Below, in pieces: positions 8,576 to 16,420 of a DNA stretch of 58,488 bases. The notes beneath the pieces were generated by a model, which had not been told where the DNA came from, did no database searches, and saw nothing but the letters and a program-made list of their open reading frames with translations. The stretch lies in NCBI GenBank assembly GCA_900314765.1, contig OMWN01000072.1, positions 1 to 58,488 on the forward strand. Reading direction: 5' to 3'. How positions within the stretch are numbered: position 1 is the first letter of the stretch; each line of letters begins with the position of its first letter. This DNA comes from an uncultured Selenomonadales bacterium. GTDB taxonomy: Bacteria; Bacillota; Negativicutes; Selenomonadales; Selenomonadaceae. The translations under genes and the position numbers were made by a program.

Positions 8576-8922
8576 ATGATTTTGTGCATATTCCCGAGAC
8601 GATGCCAGTTCGAAGTAACTTAGCGGTTTCCTATAGGCTCTTAAGGAAACACTGATTATCTCAGCAGTCGTCTTGACGGGTCTTTTTCCGTATATCTTCG
8701 TCGATGCTCATCCACGTAGCACCGCTACGTCTCTTCGCATCTCCTTGCTGTACGAAAAAATCCCTCGTCAATACTCCTACTTCAATTAATCAGTGTTTCC
8801 TCCAGCTGGCTCCGAAGCGGCGTGTCTTCGCTTTTGCCGCGAGGAAGCCAGTCTTAGAGCCTATCGAAATTGCGCAGTGAATGAGGGCTGGCATCGCCGA
8901 GTCACATTCCATATAGCAAAAT
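8576..8922 (+). repeat. Palindromic element A, copy 1, interrupted by element B
   Basis: Core ends are GATGCCAGTTC (8601) and GGGCTGGCATC (to 8895), which pair fully if G-T wobbles are allowed. The weaker outer arm starts with ATGATTTTGTG at 8576. A solo copy of the same family at 51781 lacks the 8643-8801 insert. It fills most of the gap between the thioesterase gene and the response regulator gene. Confidence 0.85.
8643..8801 (+). repeat. Palindromic element B, copy 1, nested in element A
   Basis: Terminal inverted repeats AAGGAAACACTGATTA and TTAATCAGTGTTTCCT bound a long imperfect hairpin. Inner arms are TTGACG/CGTCAA and an apical ACGTAGC/GCTACGT stem with loop ACC. It interrupts element A after its GGCTCT, at the same place as in the copy at 48890. 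Confidence 0.85.
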
Positions 8923-8925
8923 AAA

Positions 8926-8996
8926 AGCATTTTCAGGGTGACTAACTAGATTATAGTTAGATTAATTCATCATGAGAGTGCTTTATTTTTTTTTAT
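8926..8996 (+). terminator. Probable intrinsic terminator upstream of the two-component genes
   Basis: AAAGCATTTTCA (from about 8932) pairs with TGAGAGTGCTTT using G-T wobbles, and is followed by ATTTTTTTTT. It would stop transcripts running through the A/B repeat before the response regulator. Confidence 0.55.
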
Positions 8997-9060
8997 TGAT
9001 AGACTAAAATAATTATATAATATAAATCCATTTTAATCTAAATTATAGGAGGGAACGAAA

Positions 9061-9750
9061 ATGGCTGACACCGCAAGAATTTTCATTGTTGATGATGAAC
9101 GCCGCATCGCTCGATTCCTTCAAATGGAGCTCGAGCACGAGGGCTTCAGGACAGCGACAGAGTCAAACGGCAGGCGCGCATACGAGCGCATCCTTCAGGA
9201 GCAGTTTGACCTCGTGCTTCTCGACCTCATGCTGCCGGACATGGACGGCCTCGAGATATGCAAAAGCGTCAGAAAGCTCTCCGACGTGCCGATAATCATG
9301 CTCACGGCGAAGGACGACGTCGAGGACAAGGTCAACGGCCTCGACATCGGCGCAAACGATTATCTGACGAAGCCATTCGCCATACAGGAGCTCTTGGCGC
9401 GCATCCGCGCCGTGCTGCGCAATCACCGCCCAGAGACGGAGGCGCCCGAGGGCGAAATCCTCGTCGTGAAGGACCTCGTCATGTACCCGGCGCGCTACGA
9501 GGTCAAGGTGAAGGATCAGCACGTCGACCTCACGAAAAAAGAATACATGCTCCTCGAGTATCTCCTGCGCAACAAGCGCACGGTGCTCACGCGCGACCAG
9601 ATACTGCAGAAGGTCTGGGGCTATGACTACGTCGGCGACACGAACGTCGTGGACGTGTACATTCGCTACCTCAGAGCGAAGATAGACGAGCGCTTCGGTC
9701 AGAAATACATATACACCCTGAGAGGCGTGGGGTATGCCATCAAGGATTAA
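9061..9750 (+). CDS. OmpR-family response regulator
   Basis: Two-domain response regulator of 229 residues. The receiver domain shows the acidic pair Asp11/Asp12, phospho-acceptor Asp55 (LLDLMLPDMDG), Thr82 and Lys104 (LTKPF). The C-terminal winged helix ends with DVYIRYLRAKID and the hairpin YIYTLRGVGYAI, which places it in the OmpR/PhoB class. TAGGAGGG lies seven bases before the ATG. It overlaps the kinase gene by 17 nt, so the two are certainly a pair. The layout resembles ArlRS/CssRS-type systems, but the stimulus and targets are unknown. Confidence 0.95.
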   Translation: MADTARIFIVDDERRIARFLQMELEHEGFRTATESNGRRAYERILQEQFDLVLLDLMLPDMDGLEICKSVRKLSDVPIIMLTAKDDVEDKVNGLDIGANDYLTKPFAIQELLARIRAVLRNHRPETEAPEGEILVVKDLVMYPARYEVKVKDQHVDLTKKEYMLLEYLLRNKRTVLTRDQILQKVWGYDYVGDTNVVDVYIRYLRAKIDERFGQKYIYTLRGVGYAIKD

Positions 9751-11251
9751 ATCACTCCGCATCTCGACGCGGCTGATGCTCATCAACGCCGCGATACTCA
9801 TCTCCGTGCTGCTGCTGACGAGCACGCTGACCGTCGTCGGCCTATATTTCTCCGTATATCATCAAGCGGACATCGAAATGCAGCGAAGCATCGACAAGAC
9901 GCTCTCTGTCATCAGCGAGGCGGAAAACATGTCGCCCGAGGAATTCCCTCCCCCGCTTTCAAATGCGCAGAAAGAAGCCATCCTCATTGAAAATCCTGAT
10001 TGGACACCGCCGCCGAAATTCACGTCGCAGATTTTCAGAAAAGGCGCCATTTTGCCGGGCGTCGTCCTCCGCATAGAGGACAAAGATGGCCGCATCGTAT
10101 TCGACAACGCGAGCCACTACCCATCAATGGATGAAATAGAGGAAAATTCGCTCTCCACGCTTCCTGTGTGGGCAAATCAAAGCATGAACGTGGCAACGCT
10201 CGGCAATTTTCACATGTACTACAAAAATATCGATGTAACGTGGCATGGCGAGCCATACACGCTCCACTTCATTCGCATGATAACGGCGGAGCGAAATTTT
10301 TTCAAATCGCTCACACGCGGCCTCATACTTACAAATTCGCTCGGCATACTCATAGCGCTCATCGCCTGCTATGTCGTGAGCCGAAAGACGCTGAGGCCTA
10401 TCCGGAGCATCACGCAGACAGCGCAGGAGATAGAGGTCAGCGACCTGTCGAGGCGCATGGACGTGCCGCCTGCCAACGATGAGCTTCGGCAGCTCGTCGT
10501 CACATTCAACCACATGCTTGACAGGCTCGAGCTCGGCTTCGAGCAGCAAAAGCGATTCGTCTCGGACGCGTCGCACGAGCTCAGGACGCCCGTCACCGTC
10601 ATACTCGGCTACTCCGATATGCTGTCGCGCTGGGGTCGCGAAGACCCCGAGACGCTCGACGAAGGCATTGCCGCCATCCACTCTGAGGCGGAGAACATGA
10701 AGGGCCTCATCGAAAGGCTTCTCTTCCTCGCGCGGGCGGATCTCAATCGTCAAGTGCTCAGCAAAGAGCAAATCCCTATGGATGAGCTCATAGGCGACAT
10801 CTACAAGAAGGCTGCGCTTGTAGCGACAAAGCAGGAAATGACGCTCATGGCGAACGACCGCGCGCTGATATACGGCGACACGGTCACCATCAGGCAAATG
10901 CTCCGCATCTTCATCGAGAACGCGATGAAATACACGCCCGCAGGGGGGCATATCGCCATTTCCTCGACGATGGAGAATAGCACGCTCCACGTCGCCATAA
11001 AGGACGACGGCATCGGCATCGCGCCTGAGCATCACAAGAAAATATTTGAGCGTTTCTACCGCGTCGACACATCGCGCACGAAAAATGAGCGCGATGCAAA
11101 TGAAAAAAGTGGCGAAGGCGTGAGCGGCACGGGGCTCGGGCTCTCCATCGCACGCTGGATTGCCGACGCGCACGACATCACGATAAAGCTCGACAGCGCC
11201 CTCGGCAAAGGCACGACCATACACCTCTACATCCCGACCATAAAAGCATAA
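9734..11251 (+). CDS. Sensor histidine kinase, HAMP type
   Basis: Membrane kinase of 505 residues paired with the preceding regulator. Transmembrane segments lie at about 15-37 and 195-215, enclosing an extracytoplasmic sensor loop of about 155 residues. A HAMP domain follows (SRKTLRPIRSITQTAQEI onward). The dimerisation/phospho-acceptor box FVSDASHELRTP has His281. The ATP-binding domain carries N, G1, F and G2 boxes (IENAMKYTP, DDGIGIAPEH, IFERFYRVD, GTGLGLSIARWI). The sensor loop is rich in Pro and acidic residues and resembles no sensor domain I recognise. Confidence 0.93.
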   Translation: MPSRIKSLRISTRLMLINAAILISVLLLTSTLTVVGLYFSVYHQADIEMQRSIDKTLSVISEAENMSPEEFPPPLSNAQKEAILIENPDWTPPPKFTSQIFRKGAILPGVVLRIEDKDGRIVFDNASHYPSMDEIEENSLSTLPVWANQSMNVATLGNFHMYYKNIDVTWHGEPYTLHFIRMITAERNFFKSLTRGLILTNSLGILIALIACYVVSRKTLRPIRSITQTAQEIEVSDLSRRMDVPPANDELRQLVVTFNHMLDRLELGFEQQKRFVSDASHELRTPVTVILGYSDMLSRWGREDPETLDEGIAAIHSEAENMKGLIERLLFLARADLNRQVLSKEQIPMDELIGDIYKKAALVATKQEMTLMANDRALIYGDTVTIRQMLRIFIENAMKYTPAGGHIAISSTMENSTLHVAIKDDGIGIAPEHHKKIFERFYRVDTSRTKNERDANEKSGEGVSGTGLGLSIARWIADAHDITIKLDSALGKGTTIHLYIPTIKA

Positions 11252-11267
11252 AATCGAAAATTATATG

Positions 11268-11304
11268 ATTGGAAATCGCCATCGTTCGATTTCCAATTTT
11301 TATT
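11268..11304 (+). terminator. Terminator after the two-component operon
   Basis: A perfect 11-bp stem (11268-11278 with 11287-11297, 8-nt loop) is followed by TTTTATTT, 16 nt after the kinase stop. Confidence 0.85.
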
Positions 11305-11359
11305 TGCGGCATTTAATTTATAATCCACATTTATTGTCAATAATATCGATGATAAATAT

Positions 11360-11388
11360 TTGATATTTTATTTCCATCGTGCTATAAT
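11360..11388 (+). promoter_or_regulatory. Promoter of the gamma-carbonic anhydrase gene
   Basis: TTGATA (11360-11365) and TATAAT (11383-11388) are 17 bp apart. Confidence 0.75.
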
Positions 11389-11459
11389 ATAGAATATCAA
11401 GCAGAAGACAAGATGTTGCTTAATAATATGTATAAAACTTCAGAAAGAGGGACTTTGAA

Positions 11460-12017
11460 ATGTACACACTCACAAATCTCGCATTCAATGGCAAGACCCC
11501 AAAAATTGACGCTGAGGCCTTTGTCGCGCCTCAGGTATTCCTTTCCGGCGATGTCCGCGTCGGCAAATACGCGAGCCTCTGGCCTGGAGTCGTCGCGCGC
11601 GGCGACGTGAACTATATCTCCATCGGCGAGTGCTCCAACGTGCAGGACCTCACGTGCCTCCATGTGGCTGACAATCACCCATGCATCATCGGCGACTACG
11701 TCACGATCGGCCACGGCGCTGTCGTCCATGCCTGCACCATCGAGGACCACTGCCTCATCGGCATGAATGCCACCGTGCTCGACGGCGCTGTCATCGGCCG
11801 TGGCTCCGTCGTTGCGGCGGGCGCGCTCGTGCTCGGCGACACCATCATCCCACCGAACTCCCTCGTCGTCGGCGTGCCTGGCAAAGTCGTCCGCACGCAG
11901 GACAAGATAAAGAACATCCACGCGCAGGCCATAAAGTACAAGACCGAGTGGTCCATCGGCTACGGCGCATATCCAGAGATCGGCGGAGAAATCTACCACG
12001 GCGAAAAGATTATCTGA
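11460..12017 (+). CDS. Gamma-carbonic anhydrase family protein (left-handed beta-helix)
   Basis: Trimeric hexapeptide-repeat protein of 185 residues, of the YrdA/PaaY/CaiE type. Hexapeptide turns run through most of the chain (VFLSGDVRVG, VTIGHGAVVHACTIEDHCLIG). Zinc-ligand candidates are His68, His85 and His90, the last two in the characteristic H-x4-H spacing. Carbonic anhydrase activity is plausible, but many members have no measured activity. It has its own consensus promoter, a GAGGG site eight bases before the ATG and its own terminator, so it is a single-gene unit. Confidence 0.88.
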   Translation: MYTLTNLAFNGKTPKIDAEAFVAPQVFLSGDVRVGKYASLWPGVVARGDVNYISIGECSNVQDLTCLHVADNHPCIIGDYVTIGHGAVVHACTIEDHCLIGMNATVLDGAVIGRGSVVAAGALVLGDTIIPPNSLVVGVPGKVVRTQDKIKNIHAQAIKYKTEWSIGYGAYPEIGGEIYHGEKII

Positions 12018-12020
12018 TTG

Positions 12021-12051
12021 AATGCTACTGCTTCAATTAATCAGCGTTTAC
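12021..12051 (+). repeat. Fragment of element B (right end)
   Basis: CTGCTTCAATTAATCAGCG followed by TTTA matches the right terminal repeat of element B, with one or two differences. The rest of the element is absent. Confidence 0.6.
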
Positions 12052-12082
12052 TCAAGTAATGGAATGAATTTCATATAAAAGC

Positions 12083-12134
12083 AAAAGGCTGCAAAAGCGA
12101 ATGATACGGATTTCGCTTTTGCAGCCTTTTTATT
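12083..12134. terminator. Terminator after the gamma-carbonic anhydrase gene
   Basis: A near-perfect 18-19 bp stem (about 12083-12101 with 12112-12130) has a 10-nt loop and T/A tracts on both sides, so it may act on either strand. Confidence 0.85.
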
Positions 12135-12149
12135 ATGCGCATTTCGCGC

Positions 12150-12185
12150 AAAAAAAGCAGCCTCGATGAAAACGAGACTGCTTTT
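12150..12185 (-). terminator. Original terminator of ilvD, displaced by element A
   Basis: A 13-bp stem with one mismatch (12153-12165 with 12173-12185) is followed on the minus strand by a T7 run. It lies about 210 nt beyond the ilvD stop, with repeat element A in between. Confidence 0.7.
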
Positions 12186-12189
12186 CCTC

Positions 12190-12375
12190 GAATCCTATAG
12201 GAAATGTGACTCGGTGATGCCAGTCCTCATTCACTGCGCAATTAGGGCAGGCTCTAAGGCTGGCTTCCTCGCGGCAAAAGCGAAGACACGCCGCTTCGGA
12301 GCCAGCCAAAGATCCTATATGAAATTGCTAAGTTACTTTGGACTGGCATCACCTTGGGAATATTCACAAACTCAT
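12190..12375 (-). repeat. Palindromic element A, copy 2, uninterrupted
   Basis: Core ends are GATGCCAGTCC (12216) and GGACTGGCATC (to 12350), 135 bp, exactly as in the solo copy at 51806. The outer arm ends TATTCACAAACTCAT at 12375, and a second partial copy of that arm follows to 12391, abutting the ilvD stop. It is in the opposite orientation to the other copies. A short open frame through it (12166-12393) is not a gene. Confidence 0.85.
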
Positions 12376-12394
12376 ACTTTCACAAACTCATAGC

Positions 12395-14047
12395 TTATTT
12401 CAGCACCGCGCCTGTGCTTGCGGATGTCGTGAGTTTCGCGTAGCGCGAGAGGTAGCCGGTCTTTATCTTCGGCTCTGGCTTCTTCCACTCCGCTTTGCGC
12501 CTTGCGAGCTCCTCGTCCGAGACTTCGAGCTCGAGTTTTCTGTTCGGTATGTCGATGGAGATGACGTCTCCGTCCTTTATGAGCGCGATGGGGCCGCCCT
12601 CCATTGCTTCCGGCGAGATGTGGCCGATGCACGCGCCCTGGCTCGCGCCGCTGAAGCGACCATCAGTGATGAGGCCGACGCGCAGGCCCATGCCCGTGAT
12701 GACAGCCGTCGGGTTCAGCATTTCCTGCATGCCTGGGCCGCCCTTTGGACCCTCGTAGCGAATGACGACGACATCGCCATCGTGTATCTTGTGGTCCATG
12801 ATGGCATTGACGCCTTCTTCTTCGGAGTTGAAACACTTCGCCGTGCCGCGATATGTCAGCATATCTTCCTTCACAGCCGACGCCTTGACGACGGCGTAGT
12901 CCGGGCAGAGGTTGCCTTTGAGTATCGCGATGCCGCCCTCGTTCCTGTACGGCGCATCGACGCTGTGAATGACGTCTGGGCGCAGTATCTCCGCGTCCTT
13001 TATGCGGTCGCCGACCGTGCCCGTTATGGTGAGCGCATCGAGGTGAATTAGATTTTTCTTCGCGAGCTCGTGCATGACAGCAGGGATGCCGCCCGCCTCA
13101 TCGAGGTCCTGAATGTGATGAATGCCCGCTGGGCTGAGCTTCGTGATATACGGCGTCCTGCGGCTGATCTCATCAAAGAGCGGCGCTGGCAGCTCTATTC
13201 CCGCCTCGTGCGCGATGGCCGTGAGGTGAAGCACCGTGTTCGACGAGCCGCCGATGCCCATGTCGACCGTTATGGCATTCTCGAAAGCATCGCGCGTCAA
13301 TATGTCGCGCGGCTTCACATCGCGCTTCACGAGGTCCATGACGACCTCGCCCGCGCGCTTCGCGAGGATGCGGCGCGCACCCTGATATGCGGCTGGGATC
13401 GTGCCGTTGCCTGGAAGTCCCATGCCGAGCACCTCTGTGAGGCAGTTCATCGTGTTCGCCGTGAAAAGGCCCGCGCACGAGCCACAGCCCGGGCATGCGT
13501 GTGCCTCAAGAGCCGTCATCTCGGCCTCGTCCATATCGCCCGCAGCGAATTTGCCTGCTGCCTCGAATGCCTGACTCACGCTGATGTTTTTGCCGTGGAA
13601 ACGACCTGCGAGCATCGCGCCGCCGCTGACGACGACGGCAGGGATATTGAGACGCGCCGCCGCCATGAGCATGCCCGGCACGATTTTGTCGCAGTTCGGT
13701 ATCAGCACGAGGCCGTCAAATCCCGACGCCATCGCCACGGCCTCAATCGAGTCCGCTATGAGCTCGCGGCTCGCGAGCGAGAACTTCATGCCCGTGTGCC
13801 CCATCGCTATGCCGTCACATACGCCGATGGCTGGGAACTCCATCGGCGTGCCGCCCGCCGCGGCCACGCCAAGCTTTGCCGCCTCCGCGATCTCACGGAG
13901 ATGCATGTGGCCCGGTATGACCTCATTGAATGAATTACAAATGCCGATGAGTGGCTTTTTGAGGTCCTCTGGGCTATATCCCAGAGCGTGGAAGAGAGAA
14001 CGATGAGCGCACCTTGTTGGTCCTTTTTTTACGATGTCACTGCGCAT
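12395..14047 (-). CDS. ilvD: Dihydroxy-acid dehydratase
   Basis: Iron-sulfur lyase of branched-chain amino acid synthesis. It dehydrates 2,3-dihydroxy-isovalerate and 2,3-dihydroxy-3-methylvalerate to the keto acids for valine, isoleucine and leucine. The 550 residues match the short IlvD class. Cluster cysteines are visible in GICNS (Cys37), [11 protein letters not shown] and [18 protein letters not shown], with [10 protein letters not shown] upstream. TTGGAGG precedes the ATG by eight bases, and a TATAAT lies about 42 bp before it on the minus strand (14089-14094). No other ilv gene or leader attenuator is nearby. Confidence 0.96.
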   Translation of the reverse strand: MRSDIVKKGPTRCAHRSLFHALGYSPEDLKKPLIGICNSFNEVIPGHMHLREIAEAAKLGVAAAGGTPMEFPAIGVCDGIAMGHTGMKFSLASRELIADSIEAVAMASGFDGLVLIPNCDKIVPGMLMAAARLNIPAVVVSGGAMLAGRFHGKNISVSQAFEAAGKFAAGDMDEAEMTALEAHACPGCGSCAGLFTANTMNCLTEVLGMGLPGNGTIPAAYQGARRILAKRAGEVVMDLVKRDVKPRDILTRDAFENAITVDMGIGGSSNTVLHLTAIAHEAGIELPAPLFDEISRRTPYITKLSPAGIHHIQDLDEAGGIPAVMHELAKKNLIHLDALTITGTVGDRIKDAEILRPDVIHSVDAPYRNEGGIAILKGNLCPDYAVVKASAVKEDMLTYRGTAKCFNSEEEGVNAIMDHKIHDGDVVVIRYEGPKGGPGMQEMLNPTAVITGMGLRVGLITDGRFSGASQGACIGHISPEAMEGGPIALIKDGDVISIDIPNRKLELEVSDEELARRKAEWKKPEPKIKTGYLSRYAKLTTSASTGAVLK

Positions 14048-14180
14048 GTTTTAGCCTCCAATTAAAATTTTAAATTTTATGATAAAAGATTATAATTAAT
14101 AACAATAAGAAATACGTAAATTTTTAAAGTAGAAATTCTGCCTGCCACTTCATCAATCCAACTTCATTGATGAAAACTGA

Positions 14181-14406
14181 ACCCTCTCCGCCTCGCATTC
14201 GCTCGGCACCTCCCCCATTGGGGAGGCTGGCATTACAGACTCTGAAATTATTTATTTTAGCTAAATCGGTTCTATCTTAATCAAAATCGTGCAACTTGTT
14301 TTGTCTGTAAAGCGAAGGTTGTCCTTCACTTTCAATTATACCGTGAAGCACTGCTTTCGCTATGCCTCCCACTCTGGGGGAGGTGCCCCGAAGGGGCGGA
14401 GAGGGT
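14181..14406 (+). repeat. Palindromic element C, copy 1
   Basis: The left end begins ACCCTCTCCGCC and runs to CCCCATTGGGGAGGC. The right end begins GCCTCCCACTCTGGGGGAGG and ends GGCGGAGAGGGT. The two ends form imperfect terminal inverted repeats of about 45 bp, each holding its own small hairpin, around an AT-rich middle. It occupies most of the 424-bp gap between ilvD and the next gene. No coding region is seen in that gap. Confidence 0.85.
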
Positions 14407-14471
14407 CTTTCACAAGCATATAAAAAATGAGCGGATATCATCCGCTCTATGAAACGAATTAATATCAAGCA

Positions 14472-15446
14472 TTATCCAAATGCCGCTGTCGGCGTATTGA
14501 GACGTATCATTGTGCGGCCGCATGAGCACGGCGCATCCATGAGCATCGCGGGCTGCCCCGTCCTGCCTCTTATGATGGGCATCGCCTCATTCGTGAGCGT
14601 CGTCAGCACGAGCTCGCCCATCACAGAGCTGCTCGTGATGATCTCATCGCTGCCAAAAGCGACGATTTCCGGGTAAAAATAATCCTCCGCCACGTGCTGT
14701 CCGATGTGGCCATCGCATTGGTACATCATGCCGACGGAGCCGAACACGGCCGAAGAGAAAAGGCTGTACACTTCCGTGCCGGTGCGCCGCTCTATGTGCG
14801 ATTTCAGCGGATTTTGAAGTGCCTCATTGAGGCAGATGATTTTGTGTATCGGGTAGTCTGCAATATCTTTGCCGTCGGCCTGCACCTGTATGATGAAGCG
14901 CATGATGCGGCGCGCCGAGCCGACGATCACGTCCGTGCTCGCGACGCCTAAAAGCGTTATGGCCCTGTCGTACTCCGTGCTCAGCAGTATCACGGTCGCG
15001 CCGACGAGCTCGAGCGCACTCTGTATGTCCATGAGCCCCGAGTCCGCCATGTCGCCGAGGATGCCGACGATGGACGCCCGCGTCACGCCCGCTGCGACGA
15101 CCGCCCGCGTCAGCATCTCGACATTGGCCGCGATGTCGTTCTGCGTGTAGTAGTGTATCGCGTACTGCGGGTGCTCCCAGAGCGCGACGCGCGCGATGCT
15201 CGAGAACGGCAGCGTCAGAAGCTCAGACCCCGGCGTCTCCGCGAGTTCCTTCGATGTCGTGAAAGGAAACTTCTCTATGTCCTCGAGATTTTTGAAATCA
15301 TCGGGACTGACCTTCGCCATGCTGAATTTTCTTTGATAAAAAAGGCTCTTTTCTCCCGCCCACGAGAGTGCCCTTTTCAAGCGTTCAGTCTGCAGCTTTC
15401 TCATAGCTTCCCTGCCAAGTTGTTCTATTTCCTGATTAGCATACAA
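14472..15446 (-). CDS. PaaK-like protein (phenylacetate-CoA ligase family), probably not a standard ligase
   Basis: The chain follows the phenylacetate-CoA ligase fold: FYQRKFSMAKVSPDDFKNL and FPFTTSKELAETPG at the N-terminus, then EDYFYPEIVAF, GELVLTTLTNEAMPIIRGRTG and CSCGRTMIRL near the end. The family's glycine-rich ATP loop (SSGTTG), expected after IARVALWEHP, is absent. The chain is about 100 residues shorter than PaaK and lacks the C-terminal lid. The start is taken as TTG 15446, nine bases after GAGGGGG; an upstream in-frame TTG at 15464 has no site. It follows cheR by about 45 nt. It could be a binding or regulatory relative; substrate unknown. Confidence 0.65.
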   Translation of the reverse strand: MYANQEIEQLGREAMRKLQTERLKRALSWAGEKSLFYQRKFSMAKVSPDDFKNLEDIEKFPFTTSKELAETPGSELLTLPFSSIARVALWEHPQYAIHYYTQNDIAANVEMLTRAVVAAGVTRASIVGILGDMADSGLMDIQSALELVGATVILLSTEYDRAITLLGVASTDVIVGSARRIMRFIIQVQADGKDIADYPIHKIICLNEALQNPLKSHIERRTGTEVYSLFSSAVFGSVGMMYQCDGHIGQHVAEDYFYPEIVAFGSDEIITSSSVMGELVLTTLTNEAMPIIRGRTGQPAMLMDAPCSCGRTMIRLNTPTAAFG

Positions 15447-15492
15447 GCCATAACGCCCCCTCAAAGAGAATAACCACAGGAAACCCTCTGGC

Positions 15493-16281
15493 TTATGCCA
15501 ACGGCCTCTGATAGAAGAACGGCTTGTAGCTTGTGTAGCCGAGCTTTCTGAAGTTCAGTATCGCCTCGGTAGCGCCGACAAAGAGGATGCCGCCCGGCTT
15601 CAGTGCCTCGAAGAAATGAGCGTAGAGCTGATCCTTTGCTTCCTCGGTGAAGTAAATGACGACATTCCTGCAGAGAATGAGGTCGAATCCTTTCTCGAAC
15701 GGGTCCTTCAAAAGGTTGTGGCGTTTGAACTCTATGCACTTTTTTATGTCATCATCGACCGCATATTTGCCGTCCGGCGTCTTTTTGAAATACTTGTTGA
15801 TGCGGTCCTTGCTCATGCTCTTTATCTCATTGTCGAGGTAGACGCCCTTTCTCGCCTTCGCGAGTATCTCGATATCGAGATCAGACGCGAGGATGCGGTG
15901 TCTCACGCCCGGCGTCAGCTCCTTCATGATCATGGCGAGCGAGTACGGCTCCGCGCCGATGGAGCAGCCCGCGCTCCAAATATTGAGCTTCGGCGAGCGC
16001 TTCAAAAGCATAGGAATGATGTCCGTCTCAAGCATGTTGAACTTGTCCGGCGTGCGGAAAAACTCTGAGACGTTTATCGTGAGATACTCGATGAAGGCCG
16101 CAAAATCGTCCTTGTCCAAGCACACATGGTCGAAATACTCAGAGTAGGAATTGAAGCTGTTCCTGTTCACAAGATTGCCGATGCGCCGCTTCATCTGCGG
16201 CTCTTTGTATAGGTCGAGATCTATTTCCGTCTTCGCCTTCAGCTTTTTCTTGAACAGTACCCAATCCTTGTCATCCATCAT
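15493..16281 (-). CDS. cheR: Chemotaxis protein methyltransferase CheR
   Basis: S-adenosylmethionine-dependent enzyme that methylates glutamates of chemoreceptors at the membrane. An all-helical N-terminal domain (YLTINVSEFFRTPDKF) precedes the Rossmann-like methyltransferase core, with SAM loop NIWSAGCSIGAEPYSLAM and the motif LILCRNVVIYF. The 262 residues are normal. AGGAGAG precedes the ATG. No cheB, cheA or receptor gene is adjacent, so the main chemotaxis cluster must be elsewhere. Presence of CheR suggests a motile cell. Confidence 0.93.
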   Translation of the reverse strand: MMDDKDWVLFKKKLKAKTEIDLDLYKEPQMKRRIGNLVNRNSFNSYSEYFDHVCLDKDDFAAFIEYLTINVSEFFRTPDKFNMLETDIIPMLLKRSPKLNIWSAGCSIGAEPYSLAMIMKELTPGVRHRILASDLDIEILAKARKGVYLDNEIKSMSKDRINKYFKKTPDGKYAVDDDIKKCIEFKRHNLLKDPFEKGFDLILCRNVVIYFTEEAKDQLYAHFFEALKPGGILFVGATEAILNFRKLGYTSYKPFFYQRPLA

Positions 16282-16420
16282 GGCAAATCTCTCCTCACTT
16301 GAAAATTTACTGTCAAATATTTTTGAAGCAATATATGTGCTTTATAAAATGCTGTAATTTACGCTTAACTCATTATATTCAACATTTTACTTTAAAAATC
16401 CTCTTTTTCAAAAATATTTT

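Noticed and set aside
8576-8922. CRISPR array or IS element as explanation of the repeats
   Set aside because: Copies are dispersed, not tandem, have no uniform spacers, and contain no transposase frame; palindromic MITE-like elements fit better.
12166-12393. 75-codon open frame after the gamma-carbonic anhydrase gene
   Set aside because: It lies in the ilvD terminator and repeat element A; its translation follows the repeat, and there is no ribosome site.
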